A stretch of 64,000 bases of DNA from JAEUJM01 sp044221555. GTDB taxonomy: Bacteria > Actinomycetota > Acidimicrobiia > Acidimicrobiales > DATDAH01. Positions 17,183 through 24,640 of this stretch are shown here, piece after piece. A program made the translations under genes and the position numbers. The DNA is taken from assembly GCA_044221555.1 (NCBI GenBank), contig JBGAOY010000023.1, forward strand, positions 1-64,000, in the 5' to 3' direction. Each line of letters starts with the position of its first letter. The stretch's first letter is position 1. The notes beneath the pieces are model-generated. The model saw only the letters and a list, made by a program, of their open reading frames with translations. It was not told where the DNA came from and searched no databases.

Positions 17183-18925
17183 GTGCTCGACACCCTGATC
17201 AGAGGGGCCACCGTCCTCGACGGCACCGGGGCCCCCGGCCGTGTCGCGGACGTGGGTGTCCGCGACGGCCGCATCGTCGTGGTCGGCACCACCGACGAGG
17301 CCGCCGCCGAGGTCATCGACGCCGACGGCCTGATGGTGTGCCCGGGGTTCATCGACCCCCACACCCACTACGACGCCCAGCTGCTGTGGGACCCCTACGC
17401 CTCGCCGTCCAACGTGCACGGCGTCACCACTGTGATCTCGGGGAACTGCGGCTTCACCCTGGCCCCGCTGCGGGCCGAGGACGTGGACTGGACCCTCGAG
17501 ATGATGGCCGAGGTGGAGGGCATGCCCCTCGAGGCCCTACGGGCCGGGGTGGGCGGCGGGTGGACCAGCTTCCCCGAGTACCTCGACCACCTCGACGGCT
17601 CGCTGGGGGTGAACGCCGCATTCCTGGTGGGGCACTGCGCCCTGCGCCGCTTCGTGATGGGCGAGCGGGGGTCGGAGGAGCACGCCGAGCCCGACGACCT
17701 GGTGTCGATGCAGGCCCTGCTCGACGAGGCCCTGGCGGCCGGCGCACTGGGCTTCTCGTCGTCGCAGTCGTTCACCCACAACGACGGCGACGGCCGGCCG
17801 ATCCCGTCACGGGCCGCCGACACCGACGAGGTGCTGGCCCTGTGCCAGGTGGTGGCGGAGCACCCGGGCACCACGTTGGAGTACATAACCGACGGCTGCC
17901 TCAAGGGCTTCTCGGACGAGGAGGTCGAGCGGCTCACCGACATGTCGCTCGCGGCCGGGCGCCCCCTCAACTGGAACGTGCTCACCGTCGACGCCCGCTC
18001 GGCCGACGAGGTGGAGCGACAGCTGCGGGCCTCGCGCCACGCCGAGGAGCACGGCGCCCGGGTGGTGGCGCTGACCATGCCCACGCTGGTCCCCATGAAC
18101 ATGAGCTTCCTCACCCGCTGCGCGCTCACGCTCATGCCCTACTGGGACACCATCCTCACCCTGCCGGTGCCCGAGCGCATGGACCGCCTGCGCGACCCCG
18201 AGGTGCGCCGCCGCATGCAGGAGGCGGCCAAGTCGGACGAGGCCGGCGTCCTGAAGCGACTGAGCGGCTGGGCCGGCTACGAGATCGGCGACACCTACGC
18301 CGACGAGAACCGTCCCCTCGAGGGGCGCCGCGTCGGCGACATCGCCGCCGAGCGGGGCACCAGCCCCTTCGACACGCTGGTCGACATCGTCCTCGCCGAC
18401 GACCTGCGCACCGTCCTGTGGCCGCTGCCGCCCGAGGACGACCTGGCCAGCTGGCAGCTGCGCATGGACCTGGTCGACTCCGACCGGGCCATGGTGGGCG
18501 GCTCCGACGCGGGCGCGCACCTCGACCGCATGCTGGGCTCGGCCTATCCCACCGCCTTCCTCGCCGACTGCCTGCGGGGACGCCGCCTGCTGCCGGTCGA
18601 GCGGGCGGTGCGGGCGATGACCGACGTCCCTGCCCGCCTCTTCGGCCTGCGTGAGCGGGGCCGGGTGGCGGAGGGGTGGCACGCCGACCTGGTGCTCTTC
18701 GACCCCGAGCACGTGGGGTCGCACCGCATCCGCAAGGTGGCCGACCTGCCCGCCGACAGCGAGCGCCTCTACGCCGGCTCGGAGGGCATCGTGGCGGTGC
18801 TCGTCAACGGCGTGACCGCCGTGTCCGACGGCGAGGCCACCGGCGCCCTGGCCGGCGCGCTGCTGCGTTCGGGGCGTGACACCGAGACCGTCGGCGTCCC
18901 CGGCCACCCCACCACCGAGGACTGA
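17183..18925 (+). CDS. Amidohydrolase-3 / N-acyl-D-amino-acid deacylase family protein
   Basis: The protein has 580 residues. The N-terminal beta domain reads LIRGATVLDGTGAPGRVADVGVRDGRIVVVG. The metal motif PGFIDPHTHYD and a later GGSDAGAHLDRM (metal Asp) fit the amidohydrolase-3 subgroup that includes D-aminoacylases. The C-terminus closes the beta sandwich with GRVAEGWHADLVLFDPE. Such enzymes hydrolyse amide or related bonds in the cytoplasm. GTG 17183 is chosen, 25 bases after the previous stop and behind AAGGGAGA; the longer upstream open frame is only the shadow of the preceding gene. It probably acts with the neighbouring oxidative enzymes in one degradation pathway. Substrate is not inferable. 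Confidence 0.85.
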   Translation: MLDTLIRGATVLDGTGAPGRVADVGVRDGRIVVVGTTDEAAAEVIDADGLMVCPGFIDPHTHYDAQLLWDPYASPSNVHGVTTVISGNCGFTLAPLRAEDVDWTLEMMAEVEGMPLEALRAGVGGGWTSFPEYLDHLDGSLGVNAAFLVGHCALRRFVMGERGSEEHAEPDDLVSMQALLDEALAAGALGFSSSQSFTHNDGDGRPIPSRAADTDEVLALCQVVAEHPGTTLEYITDGCLKGFSDEEVERLTDMSLAAGRPLNWNVLTVDARSADEVERQLRASRHAEEHGARVVALTMPTLVPMNMSFLTRCALTLMPYWDTILTLPVPERMDRLRDPEVRRRMQEAAKSDEAGVLKRLSGWAGYEIGDTYADENRPLEGRRVGDIAAERGTSPFDTLVDIVLADDLRTVLWPLPPEDDLASWQLRMDLVDSDRAMVGGSDAGAHLDRMLGSAYPTAFLADCLRGRRLLPVERAVRAMTDVPARLFGLRERGRVAEGWHADLVLFDPEHVGSHRIRKVADLPADSERLYAGSEGIVAVLVNGVTAVSDGEATGALAGALLRSGRDTETVGVPGHPTTED

Positions 18926-18950
18926 GGACCGAGGACCGAGGACTGAGGAC
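18917..18950 (+). repeat. Five-copy 7-bp repeat GAGGAC(T/C) at the P450 ribosome-binding region
   Basis: GAGGACT, GAGGACC, GAGGACC, GAGGACT and GAGGAC are tandem, cover the upstream stop codon and end five bases before GTG 18955. Each unit offers a GAGGA Shine-Dalgarno core, so copy number could tune translation of the P450. Confidence 0.8.
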
Positions 18951-18954
18951 GACC

Positions 18955-20193
18955 GTGAACCTGGACTTCTGCGACACCACGCTCTACGACGACCCGTGGG
19001 ACACCTACCGCCGGCTGCGCGAGCAGGACACGCTGTACCGCGACGAGGTCAATGGCCTCTGGGTGGCGGCCCGCTACGACGACGTGTTCGAGATCTCGCG
19101 CGACCCCGGCCGCTACATCACCAGCAACGGGGTGCGGCCCAAGTTGAAGGCGCCCCTGTCGTTGCTGTGCGAGGACGACCCCGAGCACACCCGCCAGCGC
19201 CGCATGATCAACCGGGGCTTCACCCCTCGCCGGGTGCGCGACCTGATGCCCCACATCCGGGAGCTGAGCAACCAGATCATCGACGACATCGGTGACCGGG
19301 GCGAGATCGACTTCGTGGAGGACTTCGCCATCCACGTGCCGCTGATCGTGATCTGCGAGTTGATGGGGCTCGATCCCGAGACCCGCCTGAAGATGTACCG
19401 GTGGTCGGACGAGATGATGGCCGGCGACGGCCACGTCGACCCCGACGACCCCGTGCTGCAACGCGCCGGTGAGGCCTTCGTCGAGTACAGCGTGATGTGC
19501 AGCGAGCTCATCGCCCAGCGGCGACGCGAGCCGGCCGACGACCTCATCTCGATCCTCACCGAGAAGTTCGACGAGGGCGAGTTGGGCCACGACGAGTTCC
19601 GCGACCTCGCCGGTGAGCCGGTGCGCCGCGACCCTCTGGGCGACGACGAGCTGAACCTGTTCCTCACCGTGCTGTTGATCGCCGGCAACGAGACCACCCG
19701 CAACGCGATCACGGGCGGGATGCTGGCCCTGAGCCGGTTCCCCGAGGAGCGTCAGCGCCTCGTCGACAACCTCGACGACGACGCCTTCGTCGACCTGGCC
19801 GTGGACGAGCTGATCCGGTGGGTGAGCCCCGTGATCGGCTTCACCCGCACCGTCACCGAGGACCACGAGCGTCGGGGCACGCGGCTGCGGGCCGGCGACG
19901 AGGTGCTGATGCTCTACCAGTCGGCCAACCGCGACGCCTCGGTCTTCGACCGGCCGGACGAGCTCATACTCGACCGCGACCCCAACCCCCACCTGGCCTT
20001 CGGCATCGGCCCCCACTTCTGCCTGGGCGCCAACCTGGCCCGGCTCGAGGTCAAGACGGTCTTCCAGGAGCTGTTCCGGCGCCTGCCGGACATCCACGTG
20101 CCGGACGACGCCCGCCGCACCCGAGGGGCGTCGGGGCTGGTGATCGCCTTGCAGCACCTGCCGGCCCGCTTCACACCCATCGAGGCGGCATGA
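18955..20193 (+). CDS. Cytochrome P450
   Basis: A 412-residue soluble bacterial P450 with all core motifs. The I-helix oxygen-binding AGNETT (243-248) has Asn in place of the usual Asp or His before Glu-Thr. The K-helix is ELIR (285-288), and the heme loop FGIGPHFCLGANLARLE has Cys356 as thiolate ligand. No ferredoxin or reductase gene is adjacent. It lies in the catabolic operon between the deacylase-like hydrolase and an aldehyde dehydrogenase, consistent with hydroxylation of a substrate later oxidised to an acid. The start is GTG 18955 after a repeated GAGGAC ribosome-binding tract. The substrate may be a terpenoid, steroid or alkyl chain; the sequence does not decide. Confidence 0.93.
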   Translation: MNLDFCDTTLYDDPWDTYRRLREQDTLYRDEVNGLWVAARYDDVFEISRDPGRYITSNGVRPKLKAPLSLLCEDDPEHTRQRRMINRGFTPRRVRDLMPHIRELSNQIIDDIGDRGEIDFVEDFAIHVPLIVICELMGLDPETRLKMYRWSDEMMAGDGHVDPDDPVLQRAGEAFVEYSVMCSELIAQRRREPADDLISILTEKFDEGELGHDEFRDLAGEPVRRDPLGDDELNLFLTVLLIAGNETTRNAITGGMLALSRFPEERQRLVDNLDDDAFVDLAVDELIRWVSPVIGFTRTVTEDHERRGTRLRAGDEVLMLYQSANRDASVFDRPDELILDRDPNPHLAFGIGPHFCLGANLARLEVKTVFQELFRRLPDIHVPDDARRTRGASGLVIALQHLPARFTPIEAA

Positions 20194-20230
20194 CCGGCCG
20201 CCGCGCCCAGGACGAGACGGAGGGCCCGGG

Positions 20231-21694
20231 ATGCTCCTGACCGAACCGACCCGGCTCTGCATCGGCGGCGCCTGGGTGGAGGGTGGCGACGGCACCTACC
20301 CGGTGGTGAACCCGTCCACCGAGCAGGTGGTGGGCCTCGCGGCCGAGGCCTCGGAGGACGACGCCCGGGCCGCGGCGGCGGCCGCCGCGGCCGCCTTCCC
20401 GGCGTGGTCGTGCACCACGCCGGAGGAGCGGGCCGCCCTGTTGTCCCGCGTGGCCGACCTGCTCGAGGAGCGGCGCGACGAGCTGGTGCCGCTCGTGCAG
20501 GCGGAGACCGGTGCCACCCTGCGGGTCACCAAGACCATGCAGGTGCCCCAGGCCGTGGTGCGGTTCCGGCGCTACGCCAGCGGTGCCCTCGAGCCCCGCG
20601 AGGTGTTGATCCCGCCGGGCGAGTCGCCGGCCACGGCCCTCGCGCCCGGCGGGCTGATCAGCGCAGTGGCCCGGCGCGAGCCCGTGGGCGTGGTCACCGC
20701 CATCACCTCGTTCAACTTCCCGCTGACCAACGTGGCCGGCAAGATCTGCCCGGCTCTCGCCATGGGCAACACCGTGGTGGTGAAGCCCGCGCCGCAAGAC
20801 CCCTTGGCGGTGGCCGTGCTGGTCGAGATCATGCACGAGGCCGGCTTCCCGCCCGGGGTGGTGAACCTGGTCACCTCGTCGGCGCCCGGCCCGTCGGAGG
20901 CGCTGGTGGCGTCGCCCGACGTGGACATGATCAGCTTCACGGGCAGCACGGGCGTGGGCGTGCGCATCACCGAGGTGGGCGCCCCCACCATGAAGCGCCT
21001 GCTCCTCGAGTTGGGCGGCAAGGGCGCAAGCCTGATCTTCGACGACGCCGACCTGGATGCGGCAGTGGCGGGCACCGCCTCGACCTGGGCCTTCCACTCG
21101 GGGCAGATCTGCACCGCGCCCACCCGCGTGCTGGTGCAGCGCGCGGTGTACGACGAGGTGGTCGAGCGCCTGGCCAAGTCGGCCGGCGCCCTGAAGATCG
21201 GCGACCCGCTGGCCCGCGACACCGTCGTGGGCCCGCTGATCACCGAGGCGCACCGCGAGCGCGTGCGTGGGTGCATCGCCATCGGGGTCGACGAGGGTGC
21301 CTCGCTGGTGGCGGGCGGTGAGACGGCCCTTCCCGGCACCGGCTGGTACGTGGCCCCGACGTTGCTGGCCGACGGCCGAGCCGACATGCGCATCGTGCAG
21401 GAGGAGGTGTTCGGACCGGTCGTGGTGGCGATGGCCTTCGACGAGGAGGACGAGGGCATCGCGCTGGCCAACGGCACCGCGTTCGGGCTCTACGACTACG
21501 TGTGGGCGGCCGACCCGGGGCGGGCCTATCGGGTGGCCGGCGCCCTGCGCAGCGGCAACGTGGGCATCAACACCCTTCAGCGCAACCACGAGGCCCCGTT
21601 CGGCGGCTTCAAGATGAGCGGCGTCGGCCGCGACGGCGGATCGTTCGGTCTGCACGCCTACAGCGAGCTGAAGTCGATGGTCTGGTCGACCTGA
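20231..21694 (+). CDS. Aldehyde dehydrogenase (NAD(P)-dependent superfamily)
   Basis: The protein has 487 residues. The nucleotide-binding region reads ITSFNFPLTNVAGKICPALAMGNTVVVKPA and SFTGSTGVG. The general base Glu260 lies in LLLELGGKG and the nucleophile Cys294 in SGQICTAPTR. EEVFGPVV and PFGGFKMSGVGR complete the family signature. It resembles the betaine-aldehyde/succinate-semialdehyde dehydrogenase group rather than CoA-acylating enzymes. ATG 20231 lies 37 bases after the P450 stop, so both are probably on one transcript. A likely role is oxidation of an aldehyde produced by the P450 or a hydrolase of this operon. Confidence 0.93.
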   Translation: MLLTEPTRLCIGGAWVEGGDGTYPVVNPSTEQVVGLAAEASEDDARAAAAAAAAAFPAWSCTTPEERAALLSRVADLLEERRDELVPLVQAETGATLRVTKTMQVPQAVVRFRRYASGALEPREVLIPPGESPATALAPGGLISAVARREPVGVVTAITSFNFPLTNVAGKICPALAMGNTVVVKPAPQDPLAVAVLVEIMHEAGFPPGVVNLVTSSAPGPSEALVASPDVDMISFTGSTGVGVRITEVGAPTMKRLLLELGGKGASLIFDDADLDAAVAGTASTWAFHSGQICTAPTRVLVQRAVYDEVVERLAKSAGALKIGDPLARDTVVGPLITEAHRERVRGCIAIGVDEGASLVAGGETALPGTGWYVAPTLLADGRADMRIVQEEVFGPVVVAMAFDEEDEGIALANGTAFGLYDYVWAADPGRAYRVAGALRSGNVGINTLQRNHEAPFGGFKMSGVGRDGGSFGLHAYSELKSMVWST

Positions 21695-21744
21695 GCGAGG
21701 CCGCGCCACCACCCGTCCCCTGCCCTCAGCCGGGCGCCGTCCGC

Positions 21745-21750
21745 TACGGT
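21745..21750 (+). promoter_or_regulatory. Predicted -10 element before the small membrane protein
   Basis: TACGGT lies nine bases before ATG 21760, and the intervening pyrimidine run (CGTCCCCCT) contains no Shine-Dalgarno. Confidence 0.45.
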
Positions 21751-21759
21751 CGTCCCCCT

Positions 21760-21897
21760 ATGAAGACGGCACGACGAGCACTGGTGGCCCTGGGCGTGGC
21801 GGGGTTGTTCGCCGCCGTCCTGCGACTGCGGGGCACCGGCGGCACTCCTCCCAAGGGCGGGGGCTGGCGGGAGCTGTCGGGCCCCGACCTCACGTGA
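21760..21897 (+). CDS. Small single-pass membrane protein, 45 residues
   Basis: A basic N-terminus (MKTARRALVALGVAG) leads into one hydrophobic helix (residues 8-21), followed by a glycine-rich tail ending WRELSGPDLT. It has its own -10-like element at leaderless spacing and does not overlap a larger gene on either strand. I recognise the general form (short cationic, single-helix actinobacterial membrane proteins) but no function. The tail faces the outside if the positive-inside rule holds. Confidence 0.6.
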   Translation: MKTARRALVALGVAGLFAAVLRLRGTGGTPPKGGGWRELSGPDLT

Positions 21898-21955
21898 CGC
21901 CACCCCCTGTGCCCCCAAACCCGCGGTGTGCCGCCCGCCTGGGATCGAGCCCGGC

Positions 21956-22006
21956 ATGAGGTCGCAGCCGAGATGAGGTCGCAGCCGAGATGAGGTCGCA
22001 CCCGAG
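21956..22006 (+). repeat. Three 17-bp tandem units forming ATGA-linked micro-ORFs before a dehydrogenase gene
   Basis: Units begin at 21956, 21973 and 21990, each ATGAGGTCGC(A)(G/C)CCGAG, and the next unit position (22007) is the start ATGA of the following gene. Read from each ATG, the unit encodes MRSQPR, MRSQPR and MRSHPR, and every TGA overlaps the next ATG. The chain could couple translation into the dehydrogenase, or it may simply be a recent tandem duplication of its start region. Confidence 0.75.
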
Positions 22007-22993
22007 ATGAAGGTCATCGTGGTGGGCGTGGGCGCCACCGGCGCCCGGGCCACCCGACAACTCGCGGCCACCGACTCGGTCGAGTCGGTGCTCGTCGCCG
22101 ACGCCGACCCGGACCGGGCCGCCGCCCTGCACGACGCCATCCCTGATCGGGTGACGGCCGTCGACCTGGCCGACGTCGACGGGTGCGAGGTCGACGTCGC
22201 CGTGTTGGCCGCGCCGAGCGGCCAGCACGTGGCAATGGCCCGCTCGTTCGTCGGCCGCGGTGTCGGGGTCGTGTCGACCAGCGACGGGGTGGACGACGTG
22301 CGCGACCTGCTGGCCCTCGACCCCTGGTGCCGGGACCTGGGGGTGGCGGTGGCGGTCGGCGCCGCCTTCTCGCCGGGGTTCAGCTGCCTGCTGGTGCGCC
22401 ACGCCGCGGCGATGTTCGACCAGGTCGACGAGGTGCACGTGGCCAAGCTGGGCACGGGCGGCCCGGCCTGCGCCCGCCAGCACCATCGCGCCCTCGGCGG
22501 CATCGGCATCGACTGGCGCGACGGTGCCTGGCTCGAGCGCCCCGCGGGGTCGGGACGGGAGCTGTGCTGGTTCCCCGACCCGGTGGGCGGCGCGGACTGC
22601 TACCGGGCGGCGCTGCCCGATGCCCTCCTGATCAAGCCCGCCTTCCCCGATGCCGAGCGGGTCACCGCCCGCCTGGCCGCCACCCGCCGCGACCGCCTCA
22701 CCGCCCGCCTGCCGATGCTGCGACCGCCCCACCCCGAGGGCGGCCCGGGGGCGTTGCGGGTCGAGGTGCGGGGCCGAGTGGGCGACCGGCGCGACGTCAA
22801 GGTGCTCGGTGCCATCGATCGGCCCGCGGTGGGGGCCGGCGCGGTGGCGGCGGTGGCCGCGCTGTGGCTCGCCGAGGGGCGGGTCCCTCCCGGCAGCGCC
22901 GGGCTGGCCGAGGTCACCGACGGGTTGGCCTTCGCCGCCGAACTGGCTCGCCGGGGCGTGCGGGCGGCGGTGTTCGAGGGCAGCACCCCCTGA
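22007..22993 (+). CDS. NAD(P)-binding Rossmann-fold dehydrogenase-like protein
   Basis: The protein has 328 residues. The N-terminus MKVIVVGVGATGARATRQLA is a dinucleotide-binding GxGxxG turn, followed by an acidic residue at the end of strand two (VLVADADPDRA). The remainder (LAAPSGQHVAMARSFVGRGVGVVSTSDG, then AFSPGFSCLL) resembles the saccharopine-dehydrogenase/diaminopimelate-dehydrogenase-like group that acts on amino-acid derivatives. No catalytic motif is strong enough to name a substrate. ATG 22007 directly follows three 17-bp micro-ORF repeats. The gene stands alone, with an AT-rich stretch and the sigma-factor gene downstream. Confidence 0.65.
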   Translation: MKVIVVGVGATGARATRQLAATDSVESVLVADADPDRAAALHDAIPDRVTAVDLADVDGCEVDVAVLAAPSGQHVAMARSFVGRGVGVVSTSDGVDDVRDLLALDPWCRDLGVAVAVGAAFSPGFSCLLVRHAAAMFDQVDEVHVAKLGTGGPACARQHHRALGGIGIDWRDGAWLERPAGSGRELCWFPDPVGGADCYRAALPDALLIKPAFPDAERVTARLAATRRDRLTARLPMLRPPHPEGGPGALRVEVRGRVGDRRDVKVLGAIDRPAVGAGAVAAVAALWLAEGRVPPGSAGLAEVTDGLAFAAELARRGVRAAVFEGSTP

Positions 22994-23036
22994 GCCCGCC
23001 TCAGGTCGCGATGCCACGGACGTGCCCTTCGGGGGT

Positions 23037-23130
23037 GAATCACATTGGTGGTATTTAGGTCAAATGAACTAGGGCAGGAATTACATCAATGTAACTTGGA
23101 GAAATCTGGGGATTTCTTCTAAAGCTTTCA
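23037..23130 (+). promoter_or_regulatory. AT-rich leader of the sigma-factor gene with inverted repeats
   Basis: This is the most AT-rich stretch of its neighbourhood. It holds TTACAT-CA-ATGTAA (23081-23094), AGAAATC-TGGG-GATTTCT (23100-23117) and the palindrome AAAGCTTT (23121-23128). The first suits a dimeric repressor or activator and the second could form a stem-loop in the 5' leader. No known riboswitch class was recognised. Confidence 0.5.
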
Positions 23131-23182
23131 GCGTGTGTGGTCGTTACTCCGACGTTGGTTCAACCAGGAGGGGCGATACACG

Positions 23183-24091
23183 ATGGGCGATACACCAGAT
23201 TCAGCACGGTTGATCGAAGAGCACCTACCGCTCGTTCGACACATCGTGTTCCAAGTGGCCGTGCACTTCCCACGCCACGTCGACCGCGACGAGCTGGCCC
23301 GGGCCGGCGCACTGGGACTGGTCGAGGCGGCCCGCCGCTACGACGAGGCCCGGGGTGTGCCGTTCGACCGGTTCGCCGCCCAACGCATCCGTGGCGCGAT
23401 CCTCGACGCCGTCCGAGCCGCCGACTGGGCGCCGCGCTCGGTACGGACCCTGGCTCGCAAGCTGGAAGCGGCCGAGCAGCGACTGGCCACCGAGCTGGGA
23501 CGGGTGCCGTCGCTGCGGGAGATGGCCGACGACCTCGGCATCACCCTGGCCGAGCTGTCGAAGCTGCAGGACCGGTTGTTCCGCTCGGTGGTGCTCGCCC
23601 TCGAGCACGAGGTCACCGACGACGTGGACGAGGACCTCACCCTCGTCGACGTGCTGGTCGACCGCACCGCGGTCGAGCCGCTCGAGGAGCTCGAGACCCG
23701 CGAGCTGCACGCCTATCTGCGTGATGCCGTCGAGCTGCTGCCCGAGCGCCAGCGTCTGGTGATCGTGGGGTACTTCCTCGAGAACCGCACCTCGCTCGAG
23801 CTGGCCACCTTCCTCGGGGTCACCGAGTCCCGCATCAGCCAGCTCCGCTCCGAGGCGCTGGCCATGCTGAAAGAGGGCATCGAGCGCCAGTACGACAACC
23901 CCGAGGTCAGCGTGGACGAGCCCGTGGGCCGGGTGGCCAAGCGCAAGGCCAGCTACGCCGACGCCATCGGTGGCGCCAGCGGCTGGAAGAGCCGCCTCGA
24001 CCAGATGGAGACCGACGACGTGGAGGAGGAGGACGCCGTACCGGTCGGCGTCCGGTACAACAGCCTCGCCGCCCGGGTCCCCGCGGTGTAA
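23183..24091 (+). CDS. RNA polymerase sigma factor of the FliA/WhiG type
   Basis: The protein has 302 residues with sigma regions 2, 3 and 4. Region 2 is HVDRDELARAGALGLVEAARRYD and FAAQRIRGAILDAVRAADWAPRSVR, the FliA/WhiG form of region 2.3-2.4. Region 3 is LGRVPSLREMADDLGITLAEL, and region 4 is LPERQRLVIVGYFLENRTSLELATFLGVTESRISQLRSEAL. Region 1 is absent, as usual for this class. FliA directs flagellar genes and WhiG directs sporulation; neither gene set is in the window, so the regulon is open. A tail of about 60 residues rich in acidic residues follows region 4. ATG 23183 has AGGAGGGG nine bases upstream. Confidence 0.92.
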   Translation: MGDTPDSARLIEEHLPLVRHIVFQVAVHFPRHVDRDELARAGALGLVEAARRYDEARGVPFDRFAAQRIRGAILDAVRAADWAPRSVRTLARKLEAAEQRLATELGRVPSLREMADDLGITLAELSKLQDRLFRSVVLALEHEVTDDVDEDLTLVDVLVDRTAVEPLEELETRELHAYLRDAVELLPERQRLVIVGYFLENRTSLELATFLGVTESRISQLRSEALAMLKEGIERQYDNPEVSVDEPVGRVAKRKASYADAIGGASGWKSRLDQMETDDVEEEDAVPVGVRYNSLAARVPAV

Positions 24092-24102
24092 GCATGTAAT
24101 CC

Positions 24103-24621
24103 ATGGGGTCGTCGGAGCCGAGCGAGATCGTCGCCTGGTTCCTTGCCCGCCTCCCACAGGACTGGTTCAACGGCGAACCGAGCGTCCGGGTCGATCGCGA
24201 GGAGATCCTCGTGGTCGGCCCGTTGCGCGTCCCCGGCGACGGCGCGGGCGGCGCCGCCGCGATCGAGCGCCGGCACTGCATCGCCGCGTTCCGCGAGGAG
24301 ACCCGCGACCACCGCATGGCCATCGCCGCGGAGGCCGAGGCGGTGTGGGGGCGCAAGGTGTCGTGGGGGGTGTGCTGCGGTGAGCACGACGAGCACTTCA
24401 CCACCCTCAGCACGCCGGTGATGACCCGCCTGCGCATGGACGAGCGCGAGGTGCTCGACACCCTGATCGAGGCGGGCGTGGCCCGCAGCCGCAGCGAGGC
24501 CCTGGCCTGGTGCGTGCGCCTGGTGGGCCATCACGAGGCCGACTGGATCGCCCGCCTGCGCGAGGCCGTCGTGGCGGTGCACGAGGCCCGGGCCTCGGGC
24601 CCCGTGCAGCCCGGAGACTGA
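24103..24621 (+). CDS. Hypothetical protein with C-terminal ribbon-helix-helix-like segment
   Basis: The protein has 172 residues. I do not recognise the N-terminal 105 residues (SSEPSEIVAWFLARLPQDWF, then VDREEILVVGPLRV). Around residue 107 it reads RLRMDEREVLDTLIEAGVARSRSEALAWCVRLV, which has the strand-helix-helix form of CopG/MetJ-like DNA-binding or coupling domains. It begins twelve bases after the sigma-factor stop and is almost certainly co-transcribed with it. A regulator or partner of that sigma factor is therefore a reasonable inference but no more. Two cysteines (CC in WGVCCGEH) might bind metal. Confidence 0.6.
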   Translation: MGSSEPSEIVAWFLARLPQDWFNGEPSVRVDREEILVVGPLRVPGDGAGGAAAIERRHCIAAFREETRDHRMAIAAEAEAVWGRKVSWGVCCGEHDEHFTTLSTPVMTRLRMDEREVLDTLIEAGVARSRSEALAWCVRLVGHHEADWIARLREAVVAVHEARASGPVQPGD

Positions 24622-24640
24622 TCGACGCCGGTCGGGTGGG

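Noticed and set aside
18917..18950. CRISPR-like short repeat array
   Set aside because: Seven-base units with no spacers and no cas genes.
23100..23117. Riboswitch in the sigma-factor leader
   Set aside because: Only a simple stem is visible; no conserved core of a known riboswitch class was recognised.
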